DNA from: Segatella copri
GTDB lineage: Bacteria > Bacteroidota > Bacteroidia > Bacteroidales > Bacteroidaceae
Assembly: GCF_026015295.1 (NCBI RefSeq)
Contig: NZ_JAPDUW010000001.1
Location: forward strand, 2,217,501 to 2,281,500
Direction of reading: 5' to 3'
Length of the DNA stretch: 64,000 nt
The stretch's first letter is position 1; each line of letters opens with the position of its first letter. The notes under the pieces are model-generated. The model saw only the letters and a program-made list of their open reading frames with translations. It did no database searches and had not been told where the DNA came from. Position numbers and translations under genes: made by a program. This document shows, in pieces, positions 10,503-19,592 of this stretch.

Positions 10503-11759
10503 ATGAGCAAGACAAACGACAACAAACAACCTGTAGCTGTGGAAAGAAAACAGCCACAGGCAGCACCTCCGCCAAACGAGGTGTTCATCCGTGTTGGCAC
10601 TACCTTGTACAAGGTGGTTGACCAACCTAACATCAGTGGTGGAAAGGTAAGAAAGCGCATTCCTTGGAACATGGAGACCTTGCGTCAGGACTACGGCAAA
10701 GAGTTCGTCAAGTACGTTCACAAGTATGACGGCTTCTGTACCGTTCCCGAACATGTGAACCACCGCACGGTGATAGACGGTTTCCTCAACCTATACGAGC
10801 CGATAGGACATAAGCCGATGCAAGGGGACTTCCCTAATATCAAGAAGTTGGTTAGTCACATCTTCGGTGAGCAATATGAGCTTGGCATGGACTACCTGCA
10901 ACTGCTCTATCTCAGACCTGTGCAGAAGTTGCCCATTCTGCTGCTCGTATCAGAGGAGAGGAACACAGGCAAGACCACGTTCTTGAACTTTCTGAAAGCG
11001 TTGTTCCAAGACAACGTGACATTCAACACCAACGAGGACTTCCGCAGTCAGTTCAATTCCGATTGGGCTGGCAAGCTGCTGATTGTCGTGGACGAGGTGT
11101 TGCTCAGTCGCAGGGAGGATTCCGAGCGGTTGAAGAACCTCAGCACCACCCTCTCGTACAAGGTGGAAGCCAAGGGCAAGGACAGGAACGAGATTTCCTT
11201 CTTTGCCAAGTTCGTGCTGTGCTCCAACAACGAATCACTCCCTGTCATCATTGACGAGGGCGAGACCCGATATTGGGTGAGGAAGATTTCATCGTTGCAA
11301 TCTGACGATACCGACTTCTTGGAGAAACTGAAGGCGGAGATACCCGCTTTTCTGTTCCATCTGCAAGGCAGAACGCTATCCACAGAGCACAAGAGCCGAA
11401 TGTGGTTCGCCCCCGAACAGATAGCGACCGATGCTCTGAGGAGAATCATACGCTGCAACCGTAACAGACTTGAGGTGGAAATGTCGGAGCTGTTCCTTGA
11501 GGTCATGGAGAACACCCAAACCGATAGTTTGCAATTCTGCCTCAATGACGCAATCGCCTTGTTGCAATGCAACCACGTGAAAGCGGAGAAGCACCTTGTG
11601 CGAAAGATAGTGCAGGACTGTTGGAAGCTGCAACCTTCAGAGAACGCCCTCACCTACACCTCATACGAGTACAACTACAATAGCAGCGGTCACTACTCGC
11701 CAACAAAACGTGTGGGCAGGTTCTACACTGTAACGAGGGACAAGCTAAATAGCATATAA
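10503..11759 (+). CDS. Primase-helicase family protein (D5/DUF5906-like ATPase)
   Basis: 418 residues. Walker A is 'EERNTGKTTF' (about 159-168), Walker B 'KLLIVVDEVL' (about 194-203), and a sensor-like 'FVLCSNNE' follows, the arrangement of superfamily 3 D5-type helicases. The N-terminal ~120 residues carry no primase motif. It would unwind the excised circular element for replication, working with the Toprim primase encoded after the repeat-rich gap. The Pro/Gln-rich first 25 residues look disordered. Confidence 0.85.
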   Translation: MSKTNDNKQPVAVERKQPQAAPPPNEVFIRVGTTLYKVVDQPNISGGKVRKRIPWNMETLRQDYGKEFVKYVHKYDGFCTVPEHVNHRTVIDGFLNLYEPIGHKPMQGDFPNIKKLVSHIFGEQYELGMDYLQLLYLRPVQKLPILLLVSEERNTGKTTFLNFLKALFQDNVTFNTNEDFRSQFNSDWAGKLLIVVDEVLLSRREDSERLKNLSTTLSYKVEAKGKDRNEISFFAKFVLCSNNESLPVIIDEGETRYWVRKISSLQSDDTDFLEKLKAEIPAFLFHLQGRTLSTEHKSRMWFAPEQIATDALRRIIRCNRNRLEVEMSELFLEVMENTQTDSLQFCLNDAIALLQCNHVKAEKHLVRKIVQDCWKLQPSENALTYTSYEYNYNSSGHYSPTKRVGRFYTVTRDKLNSI

Positions 11760-11763
11760 TTTT

Positions 11764-11993
11764 GTTGAATTGTTGAATATGATGAAAGAAGTGTTGAATA
11801 TCAAGTATTTAAGGCTCAACATTTTCTCAACAAATCTCTCAACAAAAGAAAGAGACTGTTGAAAAGAGAAAACATGACAGCTAATGCCTGTCTTTCTCTT
11901 TTGCCCGATGATTTTGTTGAAAAGAACCATTTGTTGAGAGTTTGTTGAGAAGATAAGTATTTGACTATCATACCAATACATACCATTCTCAAC
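11764..11993. repeat. Iteron-like cluster of GTTGA/TCAAC, candidate replication origin
   Basis: Eleven copies of GTTGA or its complement in 230 nt, at 11764, 11772, 11793, 816, 827, 839, 858, 916, 933, 944 and 989 of the 11-kb stretch. Many extend to TTTGTTGA or CTCAACAA. Between copies a hairpin pairs AAAAGAGAAA...GACAG with CTGTC...TTTCTCTTTT (11862-11901). The position between helicase and primase genes fits an origin; function is inferred. Confidence 0.55.
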
Positions 11994-12035
11994 AATTCAT
12001 CAGAAATACATACACCACTTAATCCACAGTAAAAC

Positions 12036-12986
12036 ATGAACATTCAAGAAGCAAAGCAAATCAAGATTGCAGACTACCTGCAAAGTTTGGGACACCGCCC
12101 TGTCAAGCAGCATGGCGCAAACCTTTGGTACAAGTCACCGCTGAGAAATGAGAGCGAGGCATCTTTCAAGGTGAACACCATGATGAACAGTTGGTTCGAT
12201 TTCGGAATGGGCAAGGGCGGCAACATCATCATCCTTGCGTCATACCTCTACGCATCAGACAGCTTGCCATATCTCTTGGACAAGATAGAGAAGCAAGCAC
12301 CCCATGTACGCCCGATCGACTCTTCTTTCCCTCAGCAAGCTTCCGAGCCGAGTTTTGAGAGATTGGAGGTTAGGGAGCTCAACCACCCTGCACTCCTGCG
12401 CTATCTGAGCGAGCGGAATATTGACCTGTGCATAGCCCGAAAGGAATGTGTGGAACTCCACTTCTCGCATAATGGCAAGAACTACTTCGCCATCGGCTTC
12501 AAGAACAAGTCGGGCGGTTACGAGGTTCGTAACCGATTCTTCAAGGGTTGCATGTCCCCCAAGGACATCACACATATCCGACAGCAAGGCGAGCCAAGAT
12601 ACTCTTGCTATGTTTTCGAGGGCATGATGGACTATCTTTCCTTTCTCTCGTTACGCATGGAGAAGTTTCCGTCTTGTCCGTCATTGGAAGCGCAGGACTA
12701 CGTGATACTCAACTCCACAAGCAATGTGGACAAGGCTGTTGACGCACTCCACGGCTACGAGCGCATCAGTTGTCTGCTCGACAACGACGAGGCAGGGCGG
12801 AAGGCAACGCTTGCCATCGAGAACGCCCTCAGCTACCGTGTGAGGGATGCATCCCACTTGTACAGCGAGTACAACGACTTGAACGACTATCTGTGCGGAG
12901 TGAAATCCAAACAGTCGGTACACCAAGTACAGCCTGTTAAGCGGACTGCTCCACCTCGGAAGAAAGGCGCAGCCTTAGGTATGTAG
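12036..12986 (+). CDS. DNA primase with CHC2-like and Toprim domains
   Basis: 316 residues. The N-terminal ~75 residues resemble the CHC2 zinc-finger domain ('NLWYKSPLRNESEASFKV...WFDFGMGKGGNIIILA'), but the zinc Cys/His ligands are largely absent. The Toprim domain follows with 'YVFEGMMDYLSFLSL' (Glu motif, ~190-205) and 'ISCLLDNDEAGRKAT' (DxD motif, ~245-260). This is the primase type found with MobV relaxases in Bacteroides mobilizable elements and probably primes replication of the transferred strand. Confidence 0.85.
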   Translation: MNIQEAKQIKIADYLQSLGHRPVKQHGANLWYKSPLRNESEASFKVNTMMNSWFDFGMGKGGNIIILASYLYASDSLPYLLDKIEKQAPHVRPIDSSFPQQASEPSFERLEVRELNHPALLRYLSERNIDLCIARKECVELHFSHNGKNYFAIGFKNKSGGYEVRNRFFKGCMSPKDITHIRQQGEPRYSCYVFEGMMDYLSFLSLRMEKFPSCPSLEAQDYVILNSTSNVDKAVDALHGYERISCLLDNDEAGRKATLAIENALSYRVRDASHLYSEYNDLNDYLCGVKSKQSVHQVQPVKRTAPPRKKGAALGM

Positions 12987-13176
12987 GCGGTTCCTGCTCC
13001 AATGGCTATTCTGAACGGAAAAGCCATAGCTCAATAGGGCGTTTTCTTGACGCAGTGGCACGCCACCGCTAAAAACACCCATTTGAGCAAAGGGGCATCC
13101 CCTTTTGAAACCCCGTGAGCCATGCGCAGGGCGCAATGCGGCAAGCGGATTTGTACAACTCAAAAACAAGTTTATT
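12987..13176 (+). other. Candidate oriT region upstream of the relaxase
   Basis: 190 nt without a gene, GC-richer than its flanks, containing short inverted repeats: AAAGGGG-CAT-CCCCTTT at 13089-13105 and GTGGC/GCCAC around 13060. MobV relaxases normally nick close to the 5' end of their own gene, so this is the place to expect oriT. The nick site itself is not identified. Confidence 0.35.
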
Positions 13177-14532
13177 ATGGGACATTTCAGTTTGGATTTC
13201 AAGAAGGCAAAGGGCAGCTCTGACGCAAGGGAGTCAGACCACATAGAGCGCAAGGTGATACCCGACAACGCTGACCCTACGAGAACTCACCTCAACCGTG
13301 AGCTTGTCAAGATGCCGAGCGGTGTGTATGGTCGTGACGAAGCCATCGCCCACCGCATCAAGACGGCAGGCATCAAGCGCAAGATAACCAATGACCAGGT
13401 GAGGGTGATTAGAACCGTGCTGTCTGGAACGCACGAGGACATGATGAACATCGCAGCCAATGATCAGCTTGACGATTGGTGCAACGACAGCTTGAAGTGG
13501 TTGCAGGACACGTTCGGCAAGGAGAATGTCGTTTCGGTGGTTCTCCACATGGACGAGCACACGCCACACCTCCATGCCTCAATCGTTCCGATAGTGACAG
13601 GCGAGCGAAGAAAGGCGAGGAGTAAGACTACGGACGAGGGCAAGCGGACATACCGCAAAAAAGCCAATGCCGTGAGGTTGTGTGCCGATGATGTACTCAA
13701 CCGAGACAAGATGATTGGCTATCACGACAGTTATGCTGAAGCCATGAACAAGTATGGCTTGATGAGAGGTATCCGTGGATCGGATGCGAGGCATACCACC
13801 ACGGCACAGTATTACCGCAACATCAAGCGAGAGACGGAGAGACTTCAAAACTGCATGAAACTATTGCAATCCGATGTAGAGGAAGCAGAACAACTTCTAC
13901 AACAAACCAAGAGTGAAATCAGCACGGAGAAGCTACAGGCTGCTAAGATGGAAGCAAAGACCGCCCTTCTTTCAAAGATTGGTTCTCTTTTGGGCAGTGG
14001 AAAATTGAAGGAGGTGGAACAACACAACCGAAAGTTGTGTGAGCTTGTAACAGACCGAGAGCAATACATAGACGAACTCCATGAGAAGGTGCAGCGAATG
14101 GAGGACAGCCACAGTAAACAGCTTGGCGAGATGCGGCAGAAGCACCAATCGGAGGTTGCGAATTTAGAGAGCAAGCACACAGAAGAGGTTTCTTTACTCA
14201 ACGACATCATCCGCAAAGCCAAGCGTTGGTTCCCTATGTTGGATGCACGCTTGCAAATGGAAGACCTGTGCAGGAAGATTGGCTTCTCCATCGAGCAAAT
14301 CGGAGTGCTTCTGACCGGAAAGGCACTCAACTTTAGCGGTTCACTCTATTCCGAGGAACACAGAAGAAAGTTCAAAGTGGAGAATGCAGAAATCAAGGTG
14401 TTCGCTGATTCTACCAAGCCTAACCAATTGTTTTTATATGTCAATAGACAGCCTATTGTTGAATGGTTCAAAGAGCAATGGAATAACCTAAAGTTACATT
14501 TGTTTTCAGAAACAAAAAGTCTAAGATTATAA
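13177..14532 (+). CDS. MobV-family relaxase (Pre/Mob)
   Basis: 451 residues from ATG 13177 (MGHFSLDFKKAKG), chosen because it begins with the conserved N-terminal strand of the family. The metal-binding motif is 'HMDEHTPHLHASIVP' (about 125-139), the classic HxDExxPHxH. A Lys/Arg-rich stretch and a long coiled coil (~225-350) follow. It should nick oriT and lead the strand into a recipient through a helper secretion system. It is the last plus-strand gene of the element, followed by a terminator. Confidence 0.92.
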   Translation: MGHFSLDFKKAKGSSDARESDHIERKVIPDNADPTRTHLNRELVKMPSGVYGRDEAIAHRIKTAGIKRKITNDQVRVIRTVLSGTHEDMMNIAANDQLDDWCNDSLKWLQDTFGKENVVSVVLHMDEHTPHLHASIVPIVTGERRKARSKTTDEGKRTYRKKANAVRLCADDVLNRDKMIGYHDSYAEAMNKYGLMRGIRGSDARHTTTAQYYRNIKRETERLQNCMKLLQSDVEEAEQLLQQTKSEISTEKLQAAKMEAKTALLSKIGSLLGSGKLKEVEQHNRKLCELVTDREQYIDELHEKVQRMEDSHSKQLGEMRQKHQSEVANLESKHTEEVSLLNDIIRKAKRWFPMLDARLQMEDLCRKIGFSIEQIGVLLTGKALNFSGSLYSEEHRRKFKVENAEIKVFADSTKPNQLFLYVNRQPIVEWFKEQWNNLKLHLFSETKSLRL

Positions 14533-14538
14533 AAATCT

Positions 14539-14563
14539 ATGAGGGTACGCTTAGCGCCCTCAT
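14539..14563 (+). terminator. Terminator after the relaxase
   Basis: ATGAGGG (14539-14545) and CCCTCAT (14557-14563) with inner CGC/GCG pairing, 7 nt after the relaxase stop, between convergent genes. It lacks a long T-run. Confidence 0.6.
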
Positions 14564-14594
14564 GGATTATCAAGTTTTACGATATAACTTTCCT

Positions 14595-15446
14595 TTAAAA
14601 TTTCTCTTTATTACCGATGCTTAATACATACCAGCATGAAGTGGTGAAGAAATTTCTGATATACTTCACTCTCCAGACCCAATGAGGCAAGAGCCGTGGG
14701 GTAAGATGGAACTTCTGCTTGTAATGAGGATTGATGAACCAAAGTTTTTGGTCAGTTACCGAAAAGCCACATTGGTGTATGAGTCTTTCAAACAACTCTA
14801 TACTTGTTCGGCAATCTTTTATGCTCATAAGTTCATTTATTGTTCCTTTCTCTTCATTGCATGTTTTTAGCAACAACTTGTATAAAGGGTTTGACAACAA
14901 GTGAATGAATGGAAGATGGGAGCAAAGTTTGCTTCTGCAAATCTGTTGATGTCCCCCAAAAGGCATCTGCCATGCTGGAAATCCGACAAACAGCACACCT
15001 TTTGTTTTCAGAAATTTTCTTAGGTGTACAAGAAAAAGTTCTTTTGTCGGAACGTGTTCTATCACATCATGCAATAGTATTACATCATATTTATCCTCTT
15101 CATTACATGGAACAGGATATTGCATGAAATCACAGCATACAAATGTTGCATGATTACAGATCTCAGAAAAGTATGCCTTAGCATCTTTGATTCTGCATTC
15201 CGCAACATCTATGCCTGTCACCTTGCAGCCCAACTGTGCAAAGGGAACTAAGTTTCCTCCTTCGCCACAGCCAACCTCCAAGATTCTACTCTTTGATGTC
15301 AGTTCCGTGAAATCTGACAAGTAACTGATGTAAAACTCCTTAGATGTTATCTCCAAGTCACGGAAATACATCTTCCTGTCTGTATGTCTTTTTTGCATGT
15401 ATCTTATTTTTTGAACTTTCTGTAAATATAGATACAGAAAGTTCAT
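14595..15446 (-). CDS. SAM-dependent class I methyltransferase
   Basis: About 283 residues from ATG 15446; an ATG at 15398 (MQKRHTDRK) is an alternative. Motif I is 'RILEVGCGEGGNLVPFAQLG', motif II 'KVTGID' and motif IV 'YDVILLHDVIEHV'. The fold matches the UbiE/Methyltransf_11/23 group acting on small molecules or lipids; the substrate is unknown. It starts 27 nt after the sigma/beta-barrel gene and is probably co-transcribed with it. Lower GC than the transfer genes suggests cargo acquired separately. Confidence 0.8.
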   Translation of the reverse strand: MNFLYLYLQKVQKIRYMQKRHTDRKMYFRDLEITSKEFYISYLSDFTELTSKSRILEVGCGEGGNLVPFAQLGCKVTGIDVAECRIKDAKAYFSEICNHATFVCCDFMQYPVPCNEEDKYDVILLHDVIEHVPTKELFLVHLRKFLKTKGVLFVGFPAWQMPFGGHQQICRSKLCSHLPFIHLLSNPLYKLLLKTCNEEKGTINELMSIKDCRTSIELFERLIHQCGFSVTDQKLWFINPHYKQKFHLTPRLLPHWVWRVKYIRNFFTTSCWYVLSIGNKEKF

Positions 15447-15473
15447 AAAGACTGCACGCAAAATGAGACTTTT

Positions 15474-17164
15474 TTACCAAGAGAACCTAATGCCGAAAGG
15501 CACAGTCAAGGTAAATGGACGTTCTGTCCAAGCATTCTTGACAGCACTTCCATTCGGAATATACCAATTCAGCGTAGGCTCAACAAATAAAGTCAGCTTT
15601 GGTGCAAATTGATATTGTATTCCAATGTTTGTGTTAACAGTCCACTGCATTGAAGATGTTGTCTTCCAATCCGTTGTATAGCCAGACTTTCCTCCTACTA
15701 TATAATCTGCATAAGTCTTTCCATATAATGGTATCTGAATGCTTGCTCCTGCTGAACCATAAGCTGACAGCCTCTTGTACCTCATGAATTGGTATGAGAG
15801 CTTGACAGGAATACCGATGTAATGTAACTTTTGTTCCTTGTCAACACGGTAATCGCCTGTACCTAAGGTGAAGTATGATTTCAAGTAAGAGTATTGGAGT
15901 CCTGTTTCCAAACTCCAATGCTTTCCAATATTCTTGTTCACAGCCAATCCTAATGTTATAGGTTTGTCATGATGTTCTGCCTCTTCAATTTTACCCTTGT
16001 TGTTATCGGCAATATCCATCATGGCAACATTTTCAGCCGTATGGTCTGTTGGAGTTAAGCGATGTAGATATTCCGCATACTCTTCCCATGTCGTAAAGCT
16101 CTTTTCTGATGGTTGTTCACTCGTTATATCATCACCGCTGCCTGCTATAATCTTATAGACGTTTTGTGCAAGAGTAGTACCCAAAGAACCTGCTGCAAGC
16201 AATTGCCATTTACTTTTCTTGTGCGTCCTTGTATCACCTGCAATCCATTTTTCCTCATTTGGAATAGGTGTATAGACAGAATCTTTTATGATGATACTAT
16301 CTCGCTTGTTATCTGCCAAAAAATGTTGGCTCTCCTGCAAAGAATCGGATATTTCGACAATAACATTTTGACCAGCCTTAATAGAATCACTAACAGTTAT
16401 TACAGTGTTCTTTCCATGTTGAACACTTAGATAATTAGAGCATAAAACAGCATTTTGCGCACTACTAACAGAAACATTAGGTTTCTTTTGCATAGGCGTA
16501 ATGCCTTTACTTGGCTTTCGGGTTCTAACTATATTCACATCATTTTTAGAAACGAGTTTCTTCTTTGCTGTAAAATATCTATATACAGGAATGACTATCA
16601 ACGCCAATGCGATGAGAAGCATAGCCCTTGGAAACAATGTATTTCGCAACATTGCCTTTGCCCTTGCCAATTGTGAGGAAGAACTATGTGGGGCAATATC
16701 AAGCAATTCTCCGATTTCTCGATGTGATAAGCCATCCAATACGGACATATTGAATATTTTCTTATACCCTTCTGGCAAATTGTCTATTGCCGACATGATT
16801 TCCTCATACTGAATTGATTGCTGGGAAGCACTGTCATTTTCCAACACGATACTAAAATCTTCCTCTATTTCAGACAAGGAAATGAAATTGTACTTCTTAC
16901 CTTTCTCCTGATATTTCAAGACAAGGTTAGTGGTGATACTTGTAAGCCATTGACTAAACCATGAGTATTTTTCAAGTCTTTCAACGAAACAAACGCAAGT
17001 ACAAAAGCATCTTGGACAAGGTCATCAACGACAGCCTTGTCCTCTCTAAGAATATTGATGCATATCCCTTTCATCTTAGGATAATACATCTGGTATAATG
17101 TGCTGAAAGCGTCAGCGTCACCTAGTTTTGCTTTTTCTACTAATGTTGTTATATTCGAAGCCAT
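15474..17164 (-). pseudogene. ECF sigma factor fused to a membrane helix and beta-barrel, one frameshift
   Basis: Two frames, 17164-16916 and 16919-15474, join into one ~563-residue protein if one base is added near 16973-16980; the repaired reading gives '...KDLEKYSWFSQWLTSITTNLVLKYQEKGKKYNF', a normal ECF region 2 end. Order: sigma region 2 (~1-85), region 4 HTH ('GLSHREIGELLDIAPHSSSSQLARAKAML'), a transmembrane helix ('MLLIALALIVIPVYRYF', ~185-205), a long polar linker, then a C-terminal outer-membrane-type barrel ('HWSLETGLQYSYLKSYF' to 'FTLTVPFGIRFSW'). A sigma factor tethered through the inner membrane to a barrel is unusual. The methyltransferase lies downstream. Confidence 0.75.
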
Positions 17165-17254
17165 GAGCGAATTGTTTCGTACTATCTATTTTGATATAGA
17201 TACACCAATGGCTTGATGACTGCACGAAATTTGGTTAAAGAATGTAAATATGAG

Positions 17255-17947
17255 TTATTTTAAGGCATTGATTTTGGAACAGACACTCTGCACATGGTCG
17301 AGCCCATACAACACTGAGCGAGAATCTATTCCCATCCAAGAGAATAAAGTCTGAATTTTCTGGTATTCATTGACGATGTAACTTGTGTCAATTTCCGATG
17401 CATGAAGTCTGAAACAGATAGGTTCATGGTGTGCAATTCTGTTTCTCAAACTGTTCACCTTGTCAAGTTCATTGAATATGTATGTGTTGTTGTATTGAAT
17501 CGCAGCTGACGAACGAGGTTTGTTAGGGAATGCCCTTAGCAGACATTGTCCTGTCACACGATATTGTAGTGAGGAATACATATATTTCCAAACACCAAAT
17601 TCCATTTCTGCAATCAGTTTGGAATGAGAGTATATGCCTTGTCTATTCAATCGGTTGTATGCCTTTTCTATGATTTTCCTTGTCTCGTTCATGCGTCCAT
17701 TGGAGAATATTCCATTGTCTTGAACAGAATCTTTCAGCCAATTCTCTCCCAAGGTCGGCACCAAAAGACTATCAATCGCATTACGCAATGCCACTTCAAA
17801 GCAGCTAACTATCGTAAACATCTCCTGCGACAAACGTAAGTTGTAGCGATACAAAGCCATAGCCTTGCGAGTGTCACCATTCGCAGCATCCTTATATCTC
17901 TGCATTCGTTTGGCAGACAAGATTCGCTCAAATTCTAAATATTCCAT
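17255..17947 (-). CDS. Abi-family (HEPN) phage-defence protein
   Basis: 230 residues with the Abi_2 (AbiD/AbiF) layout: an N-terminal 'FERILSAKRMQRYKDAANGDTRKAMALYRYNLRLSQ', a helical core, and the HEPN RNase signature R-N-x4-H as 'RNRIAHHEP' (about residues 168-176). Family members abort phage infection, probably by RNA cleavage. It sits at the right end of the mobile element on the opposite strand to the transfer genes, a common place for defence cargo. Confidence 0.85.
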   Translation of the reverse strand: MEYLEFERILSAKRMQRYKDAANGDTRKAMALYRYNLRLSQEMFTIVSCFEVALRNAIDSLLVPTLGENWLKDSVQDNGIFSNGRMNETRKIIEKAYNRLNRQGIYSHSKLIAEMEFGVWKYMYSSLQYRVTGQCLLRAFPNKPRSSAAIQYNNTYIFNELDKVNSLRNRIAHHEPICFRLHASEIDTSYIVNEYQKIQTLFSWMGIDSRSVLYGLDHVQSVCSKINALK

Positions 17948-17965
17948 AAAAAATCGTCCATTTAC

Positions 17966-18050
17966 TTGGTTGTAACAAGAAAAAACACTATCTTTGTAGC
18001 GTTGATTCCCGGTAGCCTCTGATTCGTCAAGCTATCGGGTCTTGTTTTTA
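17966..18050 (+). ncRNA. Candidate small RNA (promoter plus terminator, no ORF)
   Basis: On the plus strand TTGG (17966-17969), 19 nt, TATCTTTG (17989-17996) form a good promoter. About 10 nt later a CCCGGTAGC/GCTATCGGG hairpin (18008-18016 with 18031-18039) is followed by TCTTGTTTTT. The implied transcript is about 45-50 nt with no coding capacity. It diverges from the Abi gene and lies just inside the right att site. Could also be an attenuator remnant. Confidence 0.45.
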
Positions 18051-18213
18051 TATGATTCTTGCCTACAAAAATACATTTTTTTTCTGTGATTACGATTATG
18101 CCACATTATATAATTACAGAAATTTAACTGTAAAAGTTGCAAAAATCCCTTGCGGTTTCGTGTTATTGTTGTAATTTTGCAGTTAATAAGAGTTGTTAGG
18201 TAAGCAAACGTAT

Positions 18214-18254
18214 GCAGATTGCAGAAATTAGAACCGTTGCTAAATCATTACCTC
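18214..18254 (+). repeat. Right attachment site (attR) direct repeat
   Basis: Second copy of the att repeat: GCAGATTG at its start and AAATCATTACCTC (18242-18254) at its end, same orientation as the left copy at 7502-7541. It lies 79 nt from the end of the adjacent GH43-like gene. Confidence 0.8.
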
Positions 18255-18332
18255 CATTGAGGTGAAACACTCATAAATCGCTCATTCTAAGCTATTCAGC
18301 AGATTTTAGCGTAATTTTAATGAAAAAATCGC

Positions 18333-19391
18333 CTATTTTGCTTTATTTTTTAACTCCTTATCCCATTTCTGGAGCATTTTGTACTCGTTCTTGGTAATTC
18401 TCATGAAACTGCCATGCTGAGGAGCCGTAACTCCCTTGATATCTACAGGATCGGAGAAATTGCGGAGATACTTATCTGCCTTGCAGATACGATAATGTTT
18501 AGGATGGTCGCTGTACTGGATGTAAGCCACACGCCAGGTATCATCACCGATAAGCTGGAAGGCAGAACTTCCTTCTGTCAGTTTATTTCCCTCGAAACTT
18601 ACAAAGTCATCATCGACAGGAGCGCTCCAACCATGATTGAGATATTTGCTGGTAGCGGTGAAGATACCTCTCTTTCCACCCTCTTTCTTGATGAGCATGT
18701 GGTAAAGTCCATCGCTCTTCAGGAAGTTGATATCGGCATCGATGGTAGCATAGCCCCAGTCGAAAAGTAGCTTAGGAGTGGTGAGTTTGGTGAATGTTTT
18801 GTCGGCATAACTGTAATACATGCGGTCGTACTTCTCCTCAGCACGGTTGAGCATGGAATAGTAGATCATGTATCCGCCTTTTTCTCCATTTTCCCAACGA
18901 TAGTCAGGATCCCAGAAAATCTGAGGTGCCCATACACGGTTGATGGTGCTCCAATCCTTATAAGGAGATGTAGCTGTAGCAGCATCGCAGAAGTTCTGCA
19001 TGCCCTTGCGGAAATCGAAGGTAACGCTGGTCCAGTTCTTCAAATCCTTACTCTTCAGGAGATCGATACCATAGTTATCCCACTTGTGGCTCTTGCGCAC
19101 GCACATATCGGTGGTAACCATGATGTAACCCTTGCCATTGTGCATGCGGGTGATGTAGGCATCGCGGGTACCGCCTTCGATGCGGGCGTGCTCTTCTGGA
19201 TTGAAGATTGGGTTGCCACCATTGATGTCCTGATAGTTGTAACCATCACGAGAAATGGCATAGGCTGTCCACTCACCCTTATCGCTCATGTGACAATAGA
19301 GATAACCATAATCTCCCTTTACAGGATTCTGTGCTGTCATTGGCATAAAGGCAGCCAATGCTAAAAGAACGGTTGATAATTTCTTTTTCAT
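18333..19391 (-). CDS. Glycoside hydrolase family 43-like enzyme
   Basis: 352 residues with a cleavable signal peptide (MKKKLSTVLLALAAFMPMTAQ). Five-bladed propeller repeats of the GH43 clan: 'YLYCHMSDKGEWTAYAISRDG', 'YITRMHNGKGYIMVTTD', 'WAPQIFWDPD', 'ATIDADINFLKSDGLYHMLIK' and 'LTEGSSAFQL'. The Asp in DADI and Glu in TEGSS are the likely pKa-modulating and general-acid residues. GH43 enzymes mostly remove arabinose, xylose or galactose; the substrate is not predictable here. Promoter TTTG-20-TAAATTTG at 19473-19442. Confidence 0.8.
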   Translation of the reverse strand: MKKKLSTVLLALAAFMPMTAQNPVKGDYGYLYCHMSDKGEWTAYAISRDGYNYQDINGGNPIFNPEEHARIEGGTRDAYITRMHNGKGYIMVTTDMCVRKSHKWDNYGIDLLKSKDLKNWTSVTFDFRKGMQNFCDAATATSPYKDWSTINRVWAPQIFWDPDYRWENGEKGGYMIYYSMLNRAEEKYDRMYYSYADKTFTKLTTPKLLFDWGYATIDADINFLKSDGLYHMLIKKEGGKRGIFTATSKYLNHGWSAPVDDDFVSFEGNKLTEGSSAFQLIGDDTWRVAYIQYSDHPKHYRICKADKYLRNFSDPVDIKGVTAPQHGSFMRITKNEYKMLQKWDKELKNKAK

Positions 19392-19441
19392 TTTCTGTTA
19401 TTTCCTTAGTTTAATTATAATTAGCTGAAGTTTTTTGAGTG

Positions 19442-19473
19442 CAAATTTACACTTTATATTTGAGAATGCCAAA
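19442..19473 (-). promoter_or_regulatory. Promoter of the GH43-like gene
   Basis: Minus-strand TTTG (19470-19473), 20-nt spacer, TAAATTTG (19442-19449), about 50 nt before the ATG. Confidence 0.6.
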
Positions 19474-19592
19474 TTATTAAGGGAAATATGGGGAGAATTC
19501 ACGAATAATGGTCTTTTTTTATTGATTATTATTCATGGGACAGGCGATGGAATCGCCTGGAACGGGGGCAGAAGGGGGACGGAACAGAAGAC

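Larger units (their letters stand above)
7529..18254. mobile_element. Integrative mobilizable element (~10.7 kb)
   Basis: Bounded by an imperfect direct repeat whose last 13 bp (AAATCATTACCTC) are identical at 7529-7541 and 18242-18254. Inside, in order: tyrosine integrase, a 123-aa overlap partner, a lipoprotein, D5-like helicase, CHC2/Toprim primase, MobV relaxase (all plus strand), then methyltransferase, ECF-sigma/beta-barrel fusion and Abi protein (minus strand). There are no type IV secretion genes, so transfer would need a helper conjugative element. The class resembles Bacteroides mobilizable transposons; assignment to a named element is not possible from sequence alone. Confidence 0.85.
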
